Shown here piece after piece: positions 43,789-52,358 of a stretch of 64,000 nucleotides of DNA. Source of the DNA: Flavobacteriales bacterium (GTDB lineage: Bacteria; Bacteroidota; Bacteroidia; Flavobacteriales_F; PHOS-HE28); assembly GCA_016788295.1 (NCBI GenBank), contig JAEUSY010000004.1, positions 289,289 through 353,288 on the forward strand, read 5' to 3'. A model generated the notes under the pieces. The model saw only the letters and a program-made list of their open reading frames with translations. It was not told the DNA's origin and did not search any database. The stretch's first letter is position 1, and every line of letters starts with the position of its first letter. Both the position numbers and the translations under genes were made by a program.

Positions 43789-45653
43789 TGCTTCAGGAAT
43801 TCGGTTGCAGCGGCCTTGATCTCCGCCGACGTGAATGGCATGCCCTGGATCTTGTTCAAGCCCTTGGCATCAACGAGGAACTCCGCGCGGACCAGTTGAC
43901 GCAACTGGCCGCTGTTCATCTCTGGGATCAGCACACGCTTATAGCGTTTCAGGATATCCCCAAGCTCCTTACGGAAGGGGAACAGGTAACGCAAATGCAG
44001 GTGGCCCACACAATTGCCTTCGGCGCACATTTCGTTCACGGCGGTCTTAATGGCGCCGTAGGTGCTTCCCCAGCCAAGTATCAGCAGATCACCGCTGTCC
44101 ACACCATTGCTCAGGTCCAATGGGGGCACATCCTCCACCACCTTGCGCACCTTCTCGGCCCGCAGGCGCACCATCTTTTCGTGGTTGAGCGGATCGTAGC
44201 TGATGTTGCCGGTGCCATCCTCCTTTTCAATGCCGCCGATGCGGTGCTGCAGACCGGCCATGCCTGGAACGGCCCAAGGGCGCACACCTTTCTCGTCGCG
44301 CTTGTACGGCAGGAACTTATCGCCGTCAACGATCGCCTTTGGTGATGCGAAAGGCGGCTTTATCGCAGGCAGCTCATTCGCTTGTGGAAACCTCCAAGGC
44401 TCCGCGCCGTTGGCGATGTAGCCATCGGTGAGCAGGATAACGGGCGTCATGTGCTCCACTGCGATACGTACGGCCTCTACGGCCATCTCGAAGCAGTCGG
44501 TGGGGCTGCTGGCGGCCAGCACAGGGATCGGGGCCTCACCATTGCGACCATGCACCGCTTGGAACAGATCGGCCTGCTCTGTTTTGGTGGGCAGGCCAGT
44601 GCTTGGTCCACCACGCTGCACGTTCACGATCACCAGCGGAAGCTCCAGCATGAAGGCCAGGCCCATCGCTTCACCTTTCAATGCGATACCCGGGCCGCTG
44701 CTCGCTGTAACGCCGAGCGCACCACCATAACTGGCACCGATGGCCGAGCAGATCGCGGCGATCTCGTCCTCCGCCTGGAAGGTCTTCACACCGAAATTCT
44801 TGTGGCGTGCAAGTTCGTGCAGGATGTCACTGGCAGGCGTTATCGGGTAGCTGCCGTAGAACATGTCCAGCCCGGCCTTTTGTGCACCGGCCACCAGGCC
44901 CAATGCGACACCCTGATTGCCGGTGATGCTCCGGTAGGTACCCTTCGGAAGGGGGGCGGGCTTCACATCGAAGCGCGTGGTGAAGGTCTCGCTGGTGTCG
45001 CCGTAATTGAAGCCGGCCAGCAAGGCCTTCTTGTTGGCTTCGAGCAGCTCGGGCTTCTTGCTGAACTTGGTCTGCAGGAAATGCTCGCTGTTCTCCAGGC
45101 TGCGGCTGAACATCCAATTGATGAAGCCGAGCACGAACATGTTCTTGCAGCGGTCCTTCTCCTTCATGCCCAGCGTGGTGTCCGCCAAAGCATTGCGGGT
45201 CATCTTGGTCACGTCCACGGAGTGCACCGTGTAGTTGGCCAAGGAGCCGTCGGTAAGTGGGTCCTGCTGATCGATGTAACCGGCCAGGCGCAGGTTCTTC
45301 GCATCGAAACCATCGCTGTTGGCGATGATGATGCCCCCCTTTTTCAGTTTGCCAAGGTTGGCCTTGAGGGCAGCGGCGTTCATCACCACCAGCACATCGC
45401 TCTGGTCGCCGGGGGTGAATATCTCCGTACTACCGAAATGGAGCTGGTAGCCGCTCACACCAGCGATGGTGCCCTGCGGTGCCCGTATCTCGGCGGGGAA
45501 GTTGGGAAAGGTGCTGACATCGTTGCCGAACAGCGCATTGGTGTCGGTGAACTGCGTGCCGGTCAGTTGGATGCCATCGCCACTGTCGCCAGCGAAGAGG
45601 ATGACCACATTGCGCCGTTCTTCAACGGTCTTGGTCCGTGTAGGGGTTTCCAT
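43785..45653 (-). CDS. korA: 2-oxoacid:acceptor oxidoreductase, alpha (gamma-alpha fused) subunit
   Basis: 622 residues. N-terminal gamma-type domain (about 14-200, starts VILFAGDSGDGIQLTG) fused to the alpha pyrimidine-binding domain (about 230-480; GLVAGAQKAGLDMFYGSYPITPASDILHEL, SGPGIALKGEAMG, VNVQRGGPSTGLPTKTEQADL) and a C-terminal transketolase-like domain (GWGSTYGAIKTAV). With korB it forms the enzyme that ties the citric acid cycle to ferredoxin. A TAACTTCG box lies 15 nt before the ATG. Confidence 0.93.
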   Translation of the reverse strand: METPTRTKTVEERRNVVILFAGDSGDGIQLTGTQFTDTNALFGNDVSTFPNFPAEIRAPQGTIAGVSGYQLHFGSTEIFTPGDQSDVLVVMNAAALKANLGKLKKGGIIIANSDGFDAKNLRLAGYIDQQDPLTDGSLANYTVHSVDVTKMTRNALADTTLGMKEKDRCKNMFVLGFINWMFSRSLENSEHFLQTKFSKKPELLEANKKALLAGFNYGDTSETFTTRFDVKPAPLPKGTYRSITGNQGVALGLVAGAQKAGLDMFYGSYPITPASDILHELARHKNFGVKTFQAEDEIAAICSAIGASYGGALGVTASSGPGIALKGEAMGLAFMLELPLVIVNVQRGGPSTGLPTKTEQADLFQAVHGRNGEAPIPVLAASSPTDCFEMAVEAVRIAVEHMTPVILLTDGYIANGAEPWRFPQANELPAIKPPFASPKAIVDGDKFLPYKRDEKGVRPWAVPGMAGLQHRIGGIEKEDGTGNISYDPLNHEKMVRLRAEKVRKVVEDVPPLDLSNGVDSGDLLILGWGSTYGAIKTAVNEMCAEGNCVGHLHLRYLFPFRKELGDILKRYKRVLIPEMNSGQLRQLVRAEFLVDAKGLNKIQGMPFTSAEIKAAATEFLKQ

Positions 45654-45668
45654 GGGGAAAATGCGCCG

Positions 45669-45676
45669 CGAAGTTA
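45669..45676 (-). promoter_or_regulatory. -7 promoter box (TAACTTCG) of korAB
   Basis: TAACTTCG on the minus strand, of the TAnnTTYG form, ends 15 nt before the korA ATG and predicts a leader near 9 nt. Confidence 0.4.
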
Positions 45677-45808
45677 CGGGCGGGGGGCGGGAGGGCCGTG
45701 ATGCAGGTCACTTCGTCCTTGGGGAACAGCCGAATGCCCTTCTTGGTTCATGTTCCTACATTCTTCAATGAGAACATAAGTTGGAGCACGCGTAGCACGG
45801 GGCTAGGC

Positions 45809-46309
45809 TCAGCGCCTCTTCATGAACTCCAACAGATTATTCGTGTGGTCGGCACATGGCGGCCCAAGAATGAGCGCATCCCGCTCCACCATGACACTCA
45901 GTCCGTTCGCCTCGCAATAGGCTTTCAAATGGACCAGGAGTATGCCGTTCAGCTTGGTCATTGAAGCTTCCTCCATGGCTACCAGTTCTTGTTGTGCGAG
46001 CTGTTGATACTCTTCAATCACCCTCTCTAGTGACCTGATCTCTTCGGTTATCCGCGTAACATCCGAGGAATCAAGAAATTGCCCATGCGGTGTACAGTGC
46101 ATGACATATCGTTGATACTGATAAGCCAAGAGCTGCAGCGAATCCTCCAATTGTGAAGTGCGGGCCTTCAACTTGGCTTCCTCCTTAACGCGCTCCGGCA
46201 GTGCTGAAATGCACAGCGCCTTGTCAAAGAGCCCGCAGCCTTCTTGAGCAACGCTCGCGGAGCTTTGCAATATCACTAATGACATGAAGATCCATAGTGG
46301 ATGTCTCAT
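45809..46309 (-). CDS. Exported OmpH/Skp-like protein
   Basis: 166 residues: signal peptide 1-21 (ending SVAQ), a helical coiled-coil middle (about 40-120: LKARTSQLEDSLQLLAYQYQRY, EEIRSLERVIEEYQQLAQQEL) and a C-terminal strand-helix part (LKAYCEANGLSVMVERDALILGPPCADHTNNLLEFM). The order and the 'ALILGPP.AD.TN' ending resemble periplasmic Skp/OmpH chaperones of Bacteroidota; similarity is modest and the four cysteines are unusual, so the role is inferred. Confidence 0.6.
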   Translation of the reverse strand: MRHPLWIFMSLVILQSSASVAQEGCGLFDKALCISALPERVKEEAKLKARTSQLEDSLQLLAYQYQRYVMHCTPHGQFLDSSDVTRITEEIRSLERVIEEYQQLAQQELVAMEEASMTKLNGILLVHLKAYCEANGLSVMVERDALILGPPCADHTNNLLEFMKRR

Positions 46310-46358
46310 GATACGCCTGTTCGCCGCTCTTGAAATAAGTCAACTTCCACTAGCATGC

Positions 46359-46766
46359 TCAATGCCTCCATTTTCTGGTATTTGCCTCATCCACACGCAT
46401 CAAGGCATGCGCGGGATGAAAGCCCTTTGACCGGATCCACCTAAGGTCTAGACTATCCCCACGAAGAACCCCCTTCAGAAAGTGCGATACAATGCCATCC
46501 TCTCCGGTGTAAGGCTTCCAACGACCCCTACGCTCCTTAACGAATGCGATATCCAGCCTCAATGTATCCGCATCGACTTGCCACTTACCCTTCAGCCTTT
46601 TATTGTAAGTGCAGCTGCCTATCCAAAGCCAGAAAGTCCCGTCAGGCATTAGCTCTAAGCGATCATTATCGAAACCTCTTCGGAGCTCATACCTGCCCAC
46701 CCATTGATCCGGAGCGTTCGAGAACCCCAGGCAAACGACCACCAGTAGTATTAGCAGCGCTCGCAT
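46359..46766 (-). CDS. Exported lipocalin-like hypothetical protein
   Basis: 135 residues, family not identified. Signal peptide about 1-18, then a beta-rich body with GRYELRRG, LELMPDGTFWLWIGSC, KGKWQVDADTLRLD and GDSLDLRW, a pattern common in small lipocalin-like extracytoplasmic domains that open with 'G.Y.L' and 'L.L..DG.F'. No operon partner is clear; 17 nt precede the Nfu stop. Confidence 0.6.
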   Translation of the reverse strand: MRALLILLVVVCLGFSNAPDQWVGRYELRRGFDNDRLELMPDGTFWLWIGSCTYNKRLKGKWQVDADTLRLDIAFVKERRGRWKPYTGEDGIVSHFLKGVLRGDSLDLRWIRSKGFHPAHALMRVDEANTRKWRH

Positions 46767-46783
46767 TGCAAGGGGAGTTCTGC

Positions 46784-47047
46784 TTATACCACCGCGCCCA
46801 AGTTCACAGCCTCCACGGCCTTGATCTGCGGCGCCACGCGTTTGATGGCCTCCTCCACGCCGGCCTTCATGGTCATGGGGCTCATGGCGCAGCTGGTGCA
46901 GGCCCCGTGCATGCGCACACGAACGATGCCTTCCGCGGTGACCTCCTCCAAGGAAATGTCGCCACCATCGGCGTTCAGGAAGGGACGCAGGTCCTCCAGC
47001 GCGGCTTCAATGCGCTGGATGGTGAGTTGAAGCTCCTGTTCGTCCAT
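46784..47047 (-). CDS. NifU-like C-terminal-domain (Nfu) iron-sulfur carrier
   Basis: 87 residues, the Nfu domain alone. RPFLNADGGDISLEEV precedes the cluster-binding CTSC in HGACTSCAMSPMTMK, followed by GVEEAIKR. It should bind a [4Fe-4S] cluster between two subunits and pass it to apo-proteins. The ATG at 47047 lies 2 nt after the Mrp stop, so the two are co-expressed and probably work together in cluster assembly. Confidence 0.92.
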   Translation of the reverse strand: MDEQELQLTIQRIEAALEDLRPFLNADGGDISLEEVTAEGIVRVRMHGACTSCAMSPMTMKAGVEEAIKRVAPQIKAVEAVNLGAVV

Positions 47048-47049
47048 GA

Positions 47050-48129
47050 TCAAGCGGTGATGCTCTCGGCGCGGTCCACAGCGGCCAAACGCTGCTGGAA
47101 TGCACCACAAAGTTCAACAAAAGCGCGCGCCGCCGGAGTATCCCCTTGCAGCACGGCCGGGCGGCCCACATCGCCTGCTTCGCGGATGCTCTGCACCAGC
47201 GGCACCTCGGCCAGGAAAGGCACTTGAAGTTCCTCGGCCAACGCACGTGCTCCGCCCTTGCCGAAGATGAAATACTTGTTCTCCGGCAGCTCGGCTGGCG
47301 TGAACCAGGCCATGTTCTCCACAATGCCGAGCAAGGGCACGTTCACACTGGGCAGCCGGAACAGTCCCACGCCCTTGCGGGCATCGATCAGCGCTACGTT
47401 CTGGGGGGTGCTAACGATGATGGCTCCGGTCAATGGCACGGCCTGCACCAGCGACAAGTGGATATCGCCGGTGCCGGGCGGCAGGTCCACGAGCAACACA
47501 TCCAGATCACCCCAGTCGGCATCCTTGATGAGCTGCTCCAAGGCCTTGGTGGCCATGGGTCCGCGCCATGCAATGGCCTGGTCGGTCTGGGCGAAGAAGC
47601 CGATGCTGAGCAGCTTCACGCCGTAGCTCTCCACCGGGACGATCCACTGGCGACCATCCTTCTCGCGCGTGGCGGGTTTCTCGTGCAGTACGTCGAACAT
47701 CAGGGGCATGCTGGGGCCATAGATGTCGGCGTCCACCAGACCCACTTTGAGACCACGCGCCGCAAGGCCGGCAGCCAGGTTGGCCGTGATGGTGCTCTTA
47801 CCCACGCCACCCTTACCGCTGGCGATGGCCACAATGTGTTTCACACCGGGAAGCACTTTTCGCAAGTTGCCCCGCTCGCCGCTCAGGGGTGTCACATTGG
47901 CCATAACGGCCACGTCCTGGCCCAAGGCCTGCTTCAGGTTGAAGGTGATGGCCTCTTCCATGCGTTTGCGACTGTGCATGGCGGGATTGCTCACCTCCAC
48001 ATGCACGCTAACGCTGTTGCCGGAGATCTTGATGTCGCGCACCAGGTCGAGGGCCACGATATCCTTCTTGAGGTCGGGCTCAATGATGCGGGCAAGGGCA
48101 GTGAGGACGGCGTCCTTGGAAAATGACAT
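47050..48129 (-). CDS. Mrp/NBP35-family iron-sulfur carrier ATPase
   Basis: 359 residues: N-terminal MIP18/DUF59 domain (1-about 90) and a deviant-Walker P-loop ATPase (ASGKGGVGKSTITANLA at about 103-119, DADIYGPSMP, DLPPGTGD). Mrp proteins carry [4Fe-4S] clusters. The usual CPxC pair after 'ENMA/SYF' is absent here: the segment is NMAWFTPAELPENKYF, so cluster ligation must differ or rely on Nfu encoded 2 nt downstream. A TAATTTCG box lies 18 nt before the ATG. Confidence 0.92.
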   Translation of the reverse strand: MSFSKDAVLTALARIIEPDLKKDIVALDLVRDIKISGNSVSVHVEVSNPAMHSRKRMEEAITFNLKQALGQDVAVMANVTPLSGERGNLRKVLPGVKHIVAIASGKGGVGKSTITANLAAGLAARGLKVGLVDADIYGPSMPLMFDVLHEKPATREKDGRQWIVPVESYGVKLLSIGFFAQTDQAIAWRGPMATKALEQLIKDADWGDLDVLLVDLPPGTGDIHLSLVQAVPLTGAIIVSTPQNVALIDARKGVGLFRLPSVNVPLLGIVENMAWFTPAELPENKYFIFGKGGARALAEELQVPFLAEVPLVQSIREAGDVGRPAVLQGDTPAARAFVELCGAFQQRLAAVDRAESITA

Positions 48130-48147
48130 GGCGGCTGAAAGGGAGTG

Positions 48148-48155
48148 CGAAATTA
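48148..48155 (-). promoter_or_regulatory. -7 promoter box (TAATTTCG) of mrp-nfu
   Basis: TAATTTCG on the minus strand, 18 nt before the Mrp ATG; predicts a leader of about 12 nt. Confidence 0.42.
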
Positions 48156-48268
48156 GGGCTGGCGGTCCTTAAGGGGCTGAAAAGAACAGGCATCGCGCCC
48201 ATAGAGTTCAACCCTTCGCTTACTGGACACAAAGTGGTACTACGAAGCGTTGATATTAGCCGGCCCTA

Positions 48269-48733
48269 TCAAGAGCCGGTGCGACCGCCAGCAGAGCGAT
48301 ACACGTTGGTGGCGTTGCGCTGCGGGTCCATAAGCCAGAGCTGTGCTATTGCAGGATCCTGGAAGAACGCAATGTCGTACGGTGCCTCACCGGGCGTTGC
48401 ATCCACCATTCGTTCAATGGTATTCCTGTCAGACAGGTCCTCCTTGTCCACAATGGCAATGCGCACCAAGCCGGCCTGCAACACCTTGGGAGTGTACTCG
48501 GCCATGGTCCACAACTGATCGTCCTGCATGATCTGGCCTGACATTCTTCCATCGCTGAGCCAAAGTCGCGCTCCGGTCTCCTTCACCACCTCCAGCAGTC
48601 GCAAGAGCATGCACCTGTAGGCATTACCGGCACAGGGTTGTTTCCATGTAAGCCGCACCAATCGCTGAGCGGGATGCACCTCAATGGTCGCATCCTCATC
48701 ATCGTGGAGGATCAGGACGGTCATGGTGGCCAT
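48269..48733 (-). CDS. Hypothetical cytosolic protein, STAS/SpoIIAA-like pattern
   Basis: 154 residues with no signal peptide and no family I can name. Alternating strands and helices (TIEVHPAQRLVRLTWKQP, YRCMLLRLLEVVKETGARLWLSDGRMSG, LVRIAIVDKEDL, YDIAFFQDPAIAQLWLMD) are reminiscent of SpoIIAA/STAS-like proteins of Bacteroidota. ATGs at 48733 and 48724 are both possible. Single gene between mrp and the alkyltransferase-like gene. Confidence 0.6.
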   Translation of the reverse strand: MATMTVLILHDDEDATIEVHPAQRLVRLTWKQPCAGNAYRCMLLRLLEVVKETGARLWLSDGRMSGQIMQDDQLWTMAEYTPKVLQAGLVRIAIVDKEDLSDRNTIERMVDATPGEAPYDIAFFQDPAIAQLWLMDPQRNATNVYRSAGGRTGS

Positions 48734-48792
48734 GTTGATGCCCTGAAGGTAACCACCCCCCCGGAGAAATCCTACTGGACCACCGGCCGTCC

Positions 48793-49194
48793 CTATAGCT
48801 TCAACTCGACTGAAGGGTCCCAGAACAGCCGCTCCAATTCAACGACTTGATCGTTATTGACCTTCACGCCTTCCGCCTCGAGCAGTTCCTGCATGTGATC
48901 CGGAGTGGCGAAATGATGCTTGCCCGTGAGCATACCGACCCGGTTCACCACACGGTGGGCGGGCACCTTCGGCCTCACGGTGTGGCTGCCGTTCATGCAA
49001 TAACCCACCAACCGGCTGCTGCGCGCGGCACCGAGGTAACGAGCTATGGCGCCGTAGCTGGTCACGCGCCCAATGGGGACCTGCCGCACAACGGCCATCA
49101 CATCGGCGAAGAAGTCGCGCTTCTCCACTGGCGTATCGCGTTGAGGCGCACGCTGAAGGCGAGCCGTGTTCTTCGTATTGGTGCGTTCGGCCAT
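48793..49194 (-). CDS. Alkyltransferase-like (ATL) protein
   Basis: 133 residues of the MGMT DNA-binding domain: IGRVTSYGAIARYLGAARSSRLVGYCMNG and PKVPAHRVVNRVG. In true O6-alkylguanine transferases the last motif is PCHRV with the reactive Cys; here it is PAHRV, so the protein cannot take up alkyl groups. Such ATL proteins flip and flag O6-alkylguanine for nucleotide excision repair. The basic N-terminus (TNTKNTARLQRAPQR) may aid DNA binding. Confidence 0.88.
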   Translation of the reverse strand: MAERTNTKNTARLQRAPQRDTPVEKRDFFADVMAVVRQVPIGRVTSYGAIARYLGAARSSRLVGYCMNGSHTVRPKVPAHRVVNRVGMLTGKHHFATPDHMQELLEAEGVKVNNDQVVELERLFWDPSVELKL

Positions 49195-49219
49195 GGTCAG
49201 GAAAAGATCGACCGCCCCT

Positions 49220-49900
49220 TCAAAGCACCCCGAAACGCACGTAATGGATCGTACGGCCCTCCTCGAGCCACATGCTCTCGTAATAGGTGCGGATGTTCAG
49301 CACGGCCTGTTCTTCGGGCGATACACGCTTCACCAGGTCGGCGTACACATTGGCGCTCTGCTCGAAGGTGGGCAGCTTGTGCTCCGCGATCATCTCCAGC
49401 GTGTACTCGAACAGTTCGGGGCTGTCGGTCTTCAGGTGGACCACACCGCCTGGCTTCAGCACCTCCTTGTAGCGGACCAGGAAGAGCGGGCTGGTGAGGC
49501 GCTTGCGTGGCTTTCCGAGCTGCGGGTCGCTGAAAGTGAGCCAGATCTCGTCCACCTCCTGCGGCCCGAAGCACTTCAGCAAATGATCCACGTGGGTGCG
49601 CAGGAAACCGACATTCGTAAGTCCCTCCTCCTTGGCCATGCGCGCTCCACGCCACAACCGGGCGCCCTTGATATCCACACCGAGGTAATTGCGGGCGGGG
49701 TTCATGCGGGCCAGGCCAACAGTGTACTCACCTCCCCCACAACCCAGCTCCAACACCAACGGGGCTTCCCGTCGGAAGAGCAGTTCGTTCCATCGACCAC
49801 GTTGCGCAAGACCTTCATTCACCAACTGATCGAACGTGGGCTGGAGCACATGTTCGAAGGTGAGGTTCTCGGCGAAACGCGCCAGTTTGTTCTTTCCCAT
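49220..49900 (-). CDS. trmB: tRNA (guanine46-N7)-methyltransferase TrmB
   Basis: 226 residues. Methylates G46 in the tRNA variable loop with S-adenosylmethionine. SAM motif LELGCGGGEYTVGLA, YLGVDIKGARLW, and the family WLTFSDPQLGKPRKRLTSP segment. The ATG at 49900 starts the usual KLARFAEN N-terminus; the open frame continues upstream without homology. A TAATTTCG box lies 24 nt upstream. Confidence 0.93.
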   Translation of the reverse strand: MGKNKLARFAENLTFEHVLQPTFDQLVNEGLAQRGRWNELLFRREAPLVLELGCGGGEYTVGLARMNPARNYLGVDIKGARLWRGARMAKEEGLTNVGFLRTHVDHLLKCFGPQEVDEIWLTFSDPQLGKPRKRLTSPLFLVRYKEVLKPGGVVHLKTDSPELFEYTLEMIAEHKLPTFEQSANVYADLVKRVSPEEQAVLNIRTYYESMWLEEGRTIHYVRFGVL

Positions 49901-49924
49901 GTATTGTGCGGCTTGGCCAGCGTG

Positions 49925-49932
49925 CGAAATTA
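49925..49932 (-). promoter_or_regulatory. -7 promoter box (TAATTTCG) of trmB
   Basis: TAATTTCG on the minus strand, 24 nt before the trmB ATG, same variant as before mrp. Confidence 0.42.
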
Positions 49933-50014
49933 GGCCGTTGCCTTGGTGAAGAAATTCACTGAAGCTGTGAGAACCTTCATCTTGCCATAACACAGGGACC
50001 AAGACCTTTGTGAC

Positions 50015-51082
50015 ATGTTCAATGGCGCGCGCATACTGGTGGCCCCGCTCGATTGGGGACTGGGCCATGCGGCACGGTGCGTTCCGATCATCCGCGCATT
50101 GGTGCACCATGGCGCCACGCCCATCATGGCCGCCGATGTCCGACCACTGGCCTTGCTTCAGGCCGAGTTCCCCGAACTGGAGCATGTGCGGTTGCCCGGC
50201 GTTCACATTCGCTACGGCGATGGCAAGAGCCAGTTATGGAGCATGGCGGCCCAATTCCCGGCCATGGTCCACAGCATCCATCGGGAGCGGCGGCATTTCG
50301 AACGGCTCCGCAAGGACCTGCGGTTGGACGCTGTGATCAGCGACCAACGCTTCGGGGTACGCAGCGCGGAAGTACCCAGCATCCTGATCACCCACCAGGT
50401 TTTCCCCTTCACACCGGCGGCACAACCGTTGCTCCGCAAACTGAACATCCACCACATCAACCGTTTCGACCGCTGTTGGGTGATGGATGAACCCGAAGCA
50501 CCGGGGCTTGCAGGAGAGCTTTCGCATGGACATGACCTTCCGGCAAACGCACGGTACATAGGCACGTTGAGCCGCTTCGAGGCAACAGCGCATAAAGCCG
50601 GACCATACAGGATCGTGGCCGTGATAAGCGGTCCCGAGCCCCAGCGCACCATACTGGAGAACCGCCTGATGGCACTCCTGCCGTCCATCCCCGGTGACCA
50701 TTTGCTGGTGCGCGGGCTGCCCGGCAGCACTGAGCCTGACCAGGTGGGCAGGGTAAAGCGTGTGCCGCATCTGGCTTCCGCCGAACTGGTGGGCATCTTG
50801 AGCGCGGCGGACCTCATCGTTTCGCGCAGCGGCTACACCACATTGATGGACCTTGATGCCTTGGGCCGAACAGCACTGATCATACCGACACCCGGCCAAG
50901 CGGAACAGGAATACCTCGGCCGCTTGCATGCGAGAACTGGACGCTTCATCGTACAGTCACAGGAAACCATCGACCTGCAAGCCGCGTTGGACAAGGCCAT
51001 CGGAACGTTCCACACGACGGCGCCCCGATCCAATACCGGTCTGGAACGGGCTTTGAAGGAACTGGCGGACATGCTCCACTGA
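50015..51082 (+). CDS. MurG-like (GT28-fold) glycosyltransferase
   Basis: 355 residues. Opens with RILVAPLDWGLGHAARCVPIIRALVHHG, the donor-loop pattern of GT-B glycosyltransferases, and has ISDQRFGV, VPSILITHQVF, and the C-terminal nucleotide-sugar site ADLIVSRSGYTTLMDLDALGRTALIIPTPGQAEQEYLG, closely paralleling MurG. Acceptor and donor are unknown. Begins a plus-strand pair with the nuclease 25 nt downstream. Confidence 0.82.
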   Translation: MFNGARILVAPLDWGLGHAARCVPIIRALVHHGATPIMAADVRPLALLQAEFPELEHVRLPGVHIRYGDGKSQLWSMAAQFPAMVHSIHRERRHFERLRKDLRLDAVISDQRFGVRSAEVPSILITHQVFPFTPAAQPLLRKLNIHHINRFDRCWVMDEPEAPGLAGELSHGHDLPANARYIGTLSRFEATAHKAGPYRIVAVISGPEPQRTILENRLMALLPSIPGDHLLVRGLPGSTEPDQVGRVKRVPHLASAELVGILSAADLIVSRSGYTTLMDLDALGRTALIIPTPGQAEQEYLGRLHARTGRFIVQSQETIDLQAALDKAIGTFHTTAPRSNTGLERALKELADMLH

Positions 51083-51093
51083 CCGGAGCCTGC

Positions 51094-51101
51094 TACCTTC
51101 G
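51094..51101 (+). promoter_or_regulatory. -7 promoter box (TACCTTCG), near-leaderless
   Basis: TACCTTCG ends 6 nt before the ATG of the nuclease gene, so transcription would start at or within 1-2 nt of the start codon. Confidence 0.45.
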
Positions 51102-51107
51102 CTCGTC

Positions 51108-52358
51108 ATGCGTCAATTCGTACTCCTCGTCCTGCTCCTGTCCGGTATTCATGGCACTTCGATCAAGGCCCAAGTGGACCTCGACCGTCAGCTACACGAC
51201 CTTGAACTGATGCGCCAGAAGGTGCAACAGCAGGACGAAGCCTTGGTGGCCCGCATGGATTCAACGAAGCTGGCCATCATTCGGCGGGATATTCAGCGCA
51301 TGGGTCTTCCCAAACTACAGGCCGGTGAGGAAGTGGTGGTGCATCCGGGACACATGCTGGTGTACAGCGAAAAGCACGAGCAACCCAAGTGGGTGGCACA
51401 CATTGCTGCGCCGGACCTGATCAAAGGAAACCTGGCGCGCATCGACTCCTTTCTCCCAGACCCCTTGGTGCGCACAGGCACTGCAGTAACGGCCGACTAT
51501 TGGAACAGCGGTTACGACCGGGGGCACTTGGTGCCGAGCGCGGACATGCGCTGGAACCAGGATGCATTGCGGGCCACGTACTACTACAGCAACATCAGTC
51601 CGCAGCTACCCGAGCTTAACCGTGGAACTTGGGCCGAGCTGGAGGATTGGGGCCGACGCTACGTGAACTTCAGCAAGCGCAGGGTCTTCGTGGTGACGGG
51701 CCCGGTGCTGCGCGATGGGTTGCCGACACTACAGAAGGCCGACCGCAAGAACGAAGTGAGCATTCCGGAGTACTTCTGGAAAGTGATCGCCGACCTGGAC
51801 GGGCCGGAACCGAAGGCCATCGGGTTCGTGATGCGCAACGGCACCAACGAATATCCGCCGGTGAGCTATGCAGTTTCGGTGGACAGTGTGGAGGCCTTGT
51901 CCGGCCTGGACCTGTTCCCTGCTCTGGACGATGAGCTCGAAGCCCGTATAGAGGCCATGCGCGAACCAAAGGCCTGGTATGCCGAAGGCGACCCCTTCTT
52001 CGGTGAGGCGGAGCCCATGCCCGCGCCCTTGCCCAACGGCATGTTCAACACCGTGCAGGCCAAGTACCACATCGGCAAGACCGTGACGGTGTGCGGCACC
52101 GTGGTAAGCACACGCAAGACCGCGAAGGCGAAGGCCATCTACCTCAATTTCGACCGCATGCATCCGCACCAGGATTTCTATGCGACGATCTGGGAATACA
52201 ACGGACCGAACTTCAGCTACGATCCGGAAGTGTACTTCGTGAACAAGCGCGTCTGCGTCACCGGCAAGGTCACCGTGTTCGATGACATCCCGCGGATCAG
52301 CATCAACAACGAAAAGGAAGTGCAGCTCTATGACGAGGCTGCGCGCACCAAACGTTAA
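51108..52358 (+). CDS. Secreted DNA/RNA non-specific endonuclease with C-terminal OB-like domain
   Basis: 416 residues. Signal peptide 1-22 (ending IKAQ), a linker helix, then a His-Me finger nuclease domain (about 70-300) with the active-site DRGHLVPSADM (137-147, His140 general base) and the Mg-ligand Asn in YYSNISPQ (about 161). Residues about 315-412 form a separate beta-rich region (VTVCGTVVSTRKT, AIYLNFDR, VCVTGKVTVFDDIPRISI) typical of OB-fold nucleic-acid-binding domains. It probably degrades external DNA/RNA for nutrients or defence. Convergent with the kinase, 4-nt overlap of stops. Confidence 0.88.
   Translation: MRQFVLLVLLLSGIHGTSIKAQVDLDRQLHDLELMRQKVQQQDEALVARMDSTKLAIIRRDIQRMGLPKLQAGEEVVVHPGHMLVYSEKHEQPKWVAHIAAPDLIKGNLARIDSFLPDPLVRTGTAVTADYWNSGYDRGHLVPSADMRWNQDALRATYYYSNISPQLPELNRGTWAELEDWGRRYVNFSKRRVFVVTGPVLRDGLPTLQKADRKNEVSIPEYFWKVIADLDGPEPKAIGFVMRNGTNEYPPVSYAVSVDSVEALSGLDLFPALDDELEARIEAMREPKAWYAEGDPFFGEAEPMPAPLPNGMFNTVQAKYHIGKTVTVCGTVVSTRKTAKAKAIYLNFDRMHPHQDFYATIWEYNGPNFSYDPEVYFVNKRVCVTGKVTVFDDIPRISINNEKEVQLYDEAARTKR

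Noticed and set aside
44382..45701. 439-codon open frame on the plus strand across korA
   Set aside because: Antisense shadow of the alpha subunit; no recognisable motif and no promoter or ribosome site.
45654..45808. Possible small gene or RNA between korA and the OmpH-like gene
   Set aside because: Apart from the -7 box at 45669, only a G-rich run and no open frame, hairpin or terminator were found.
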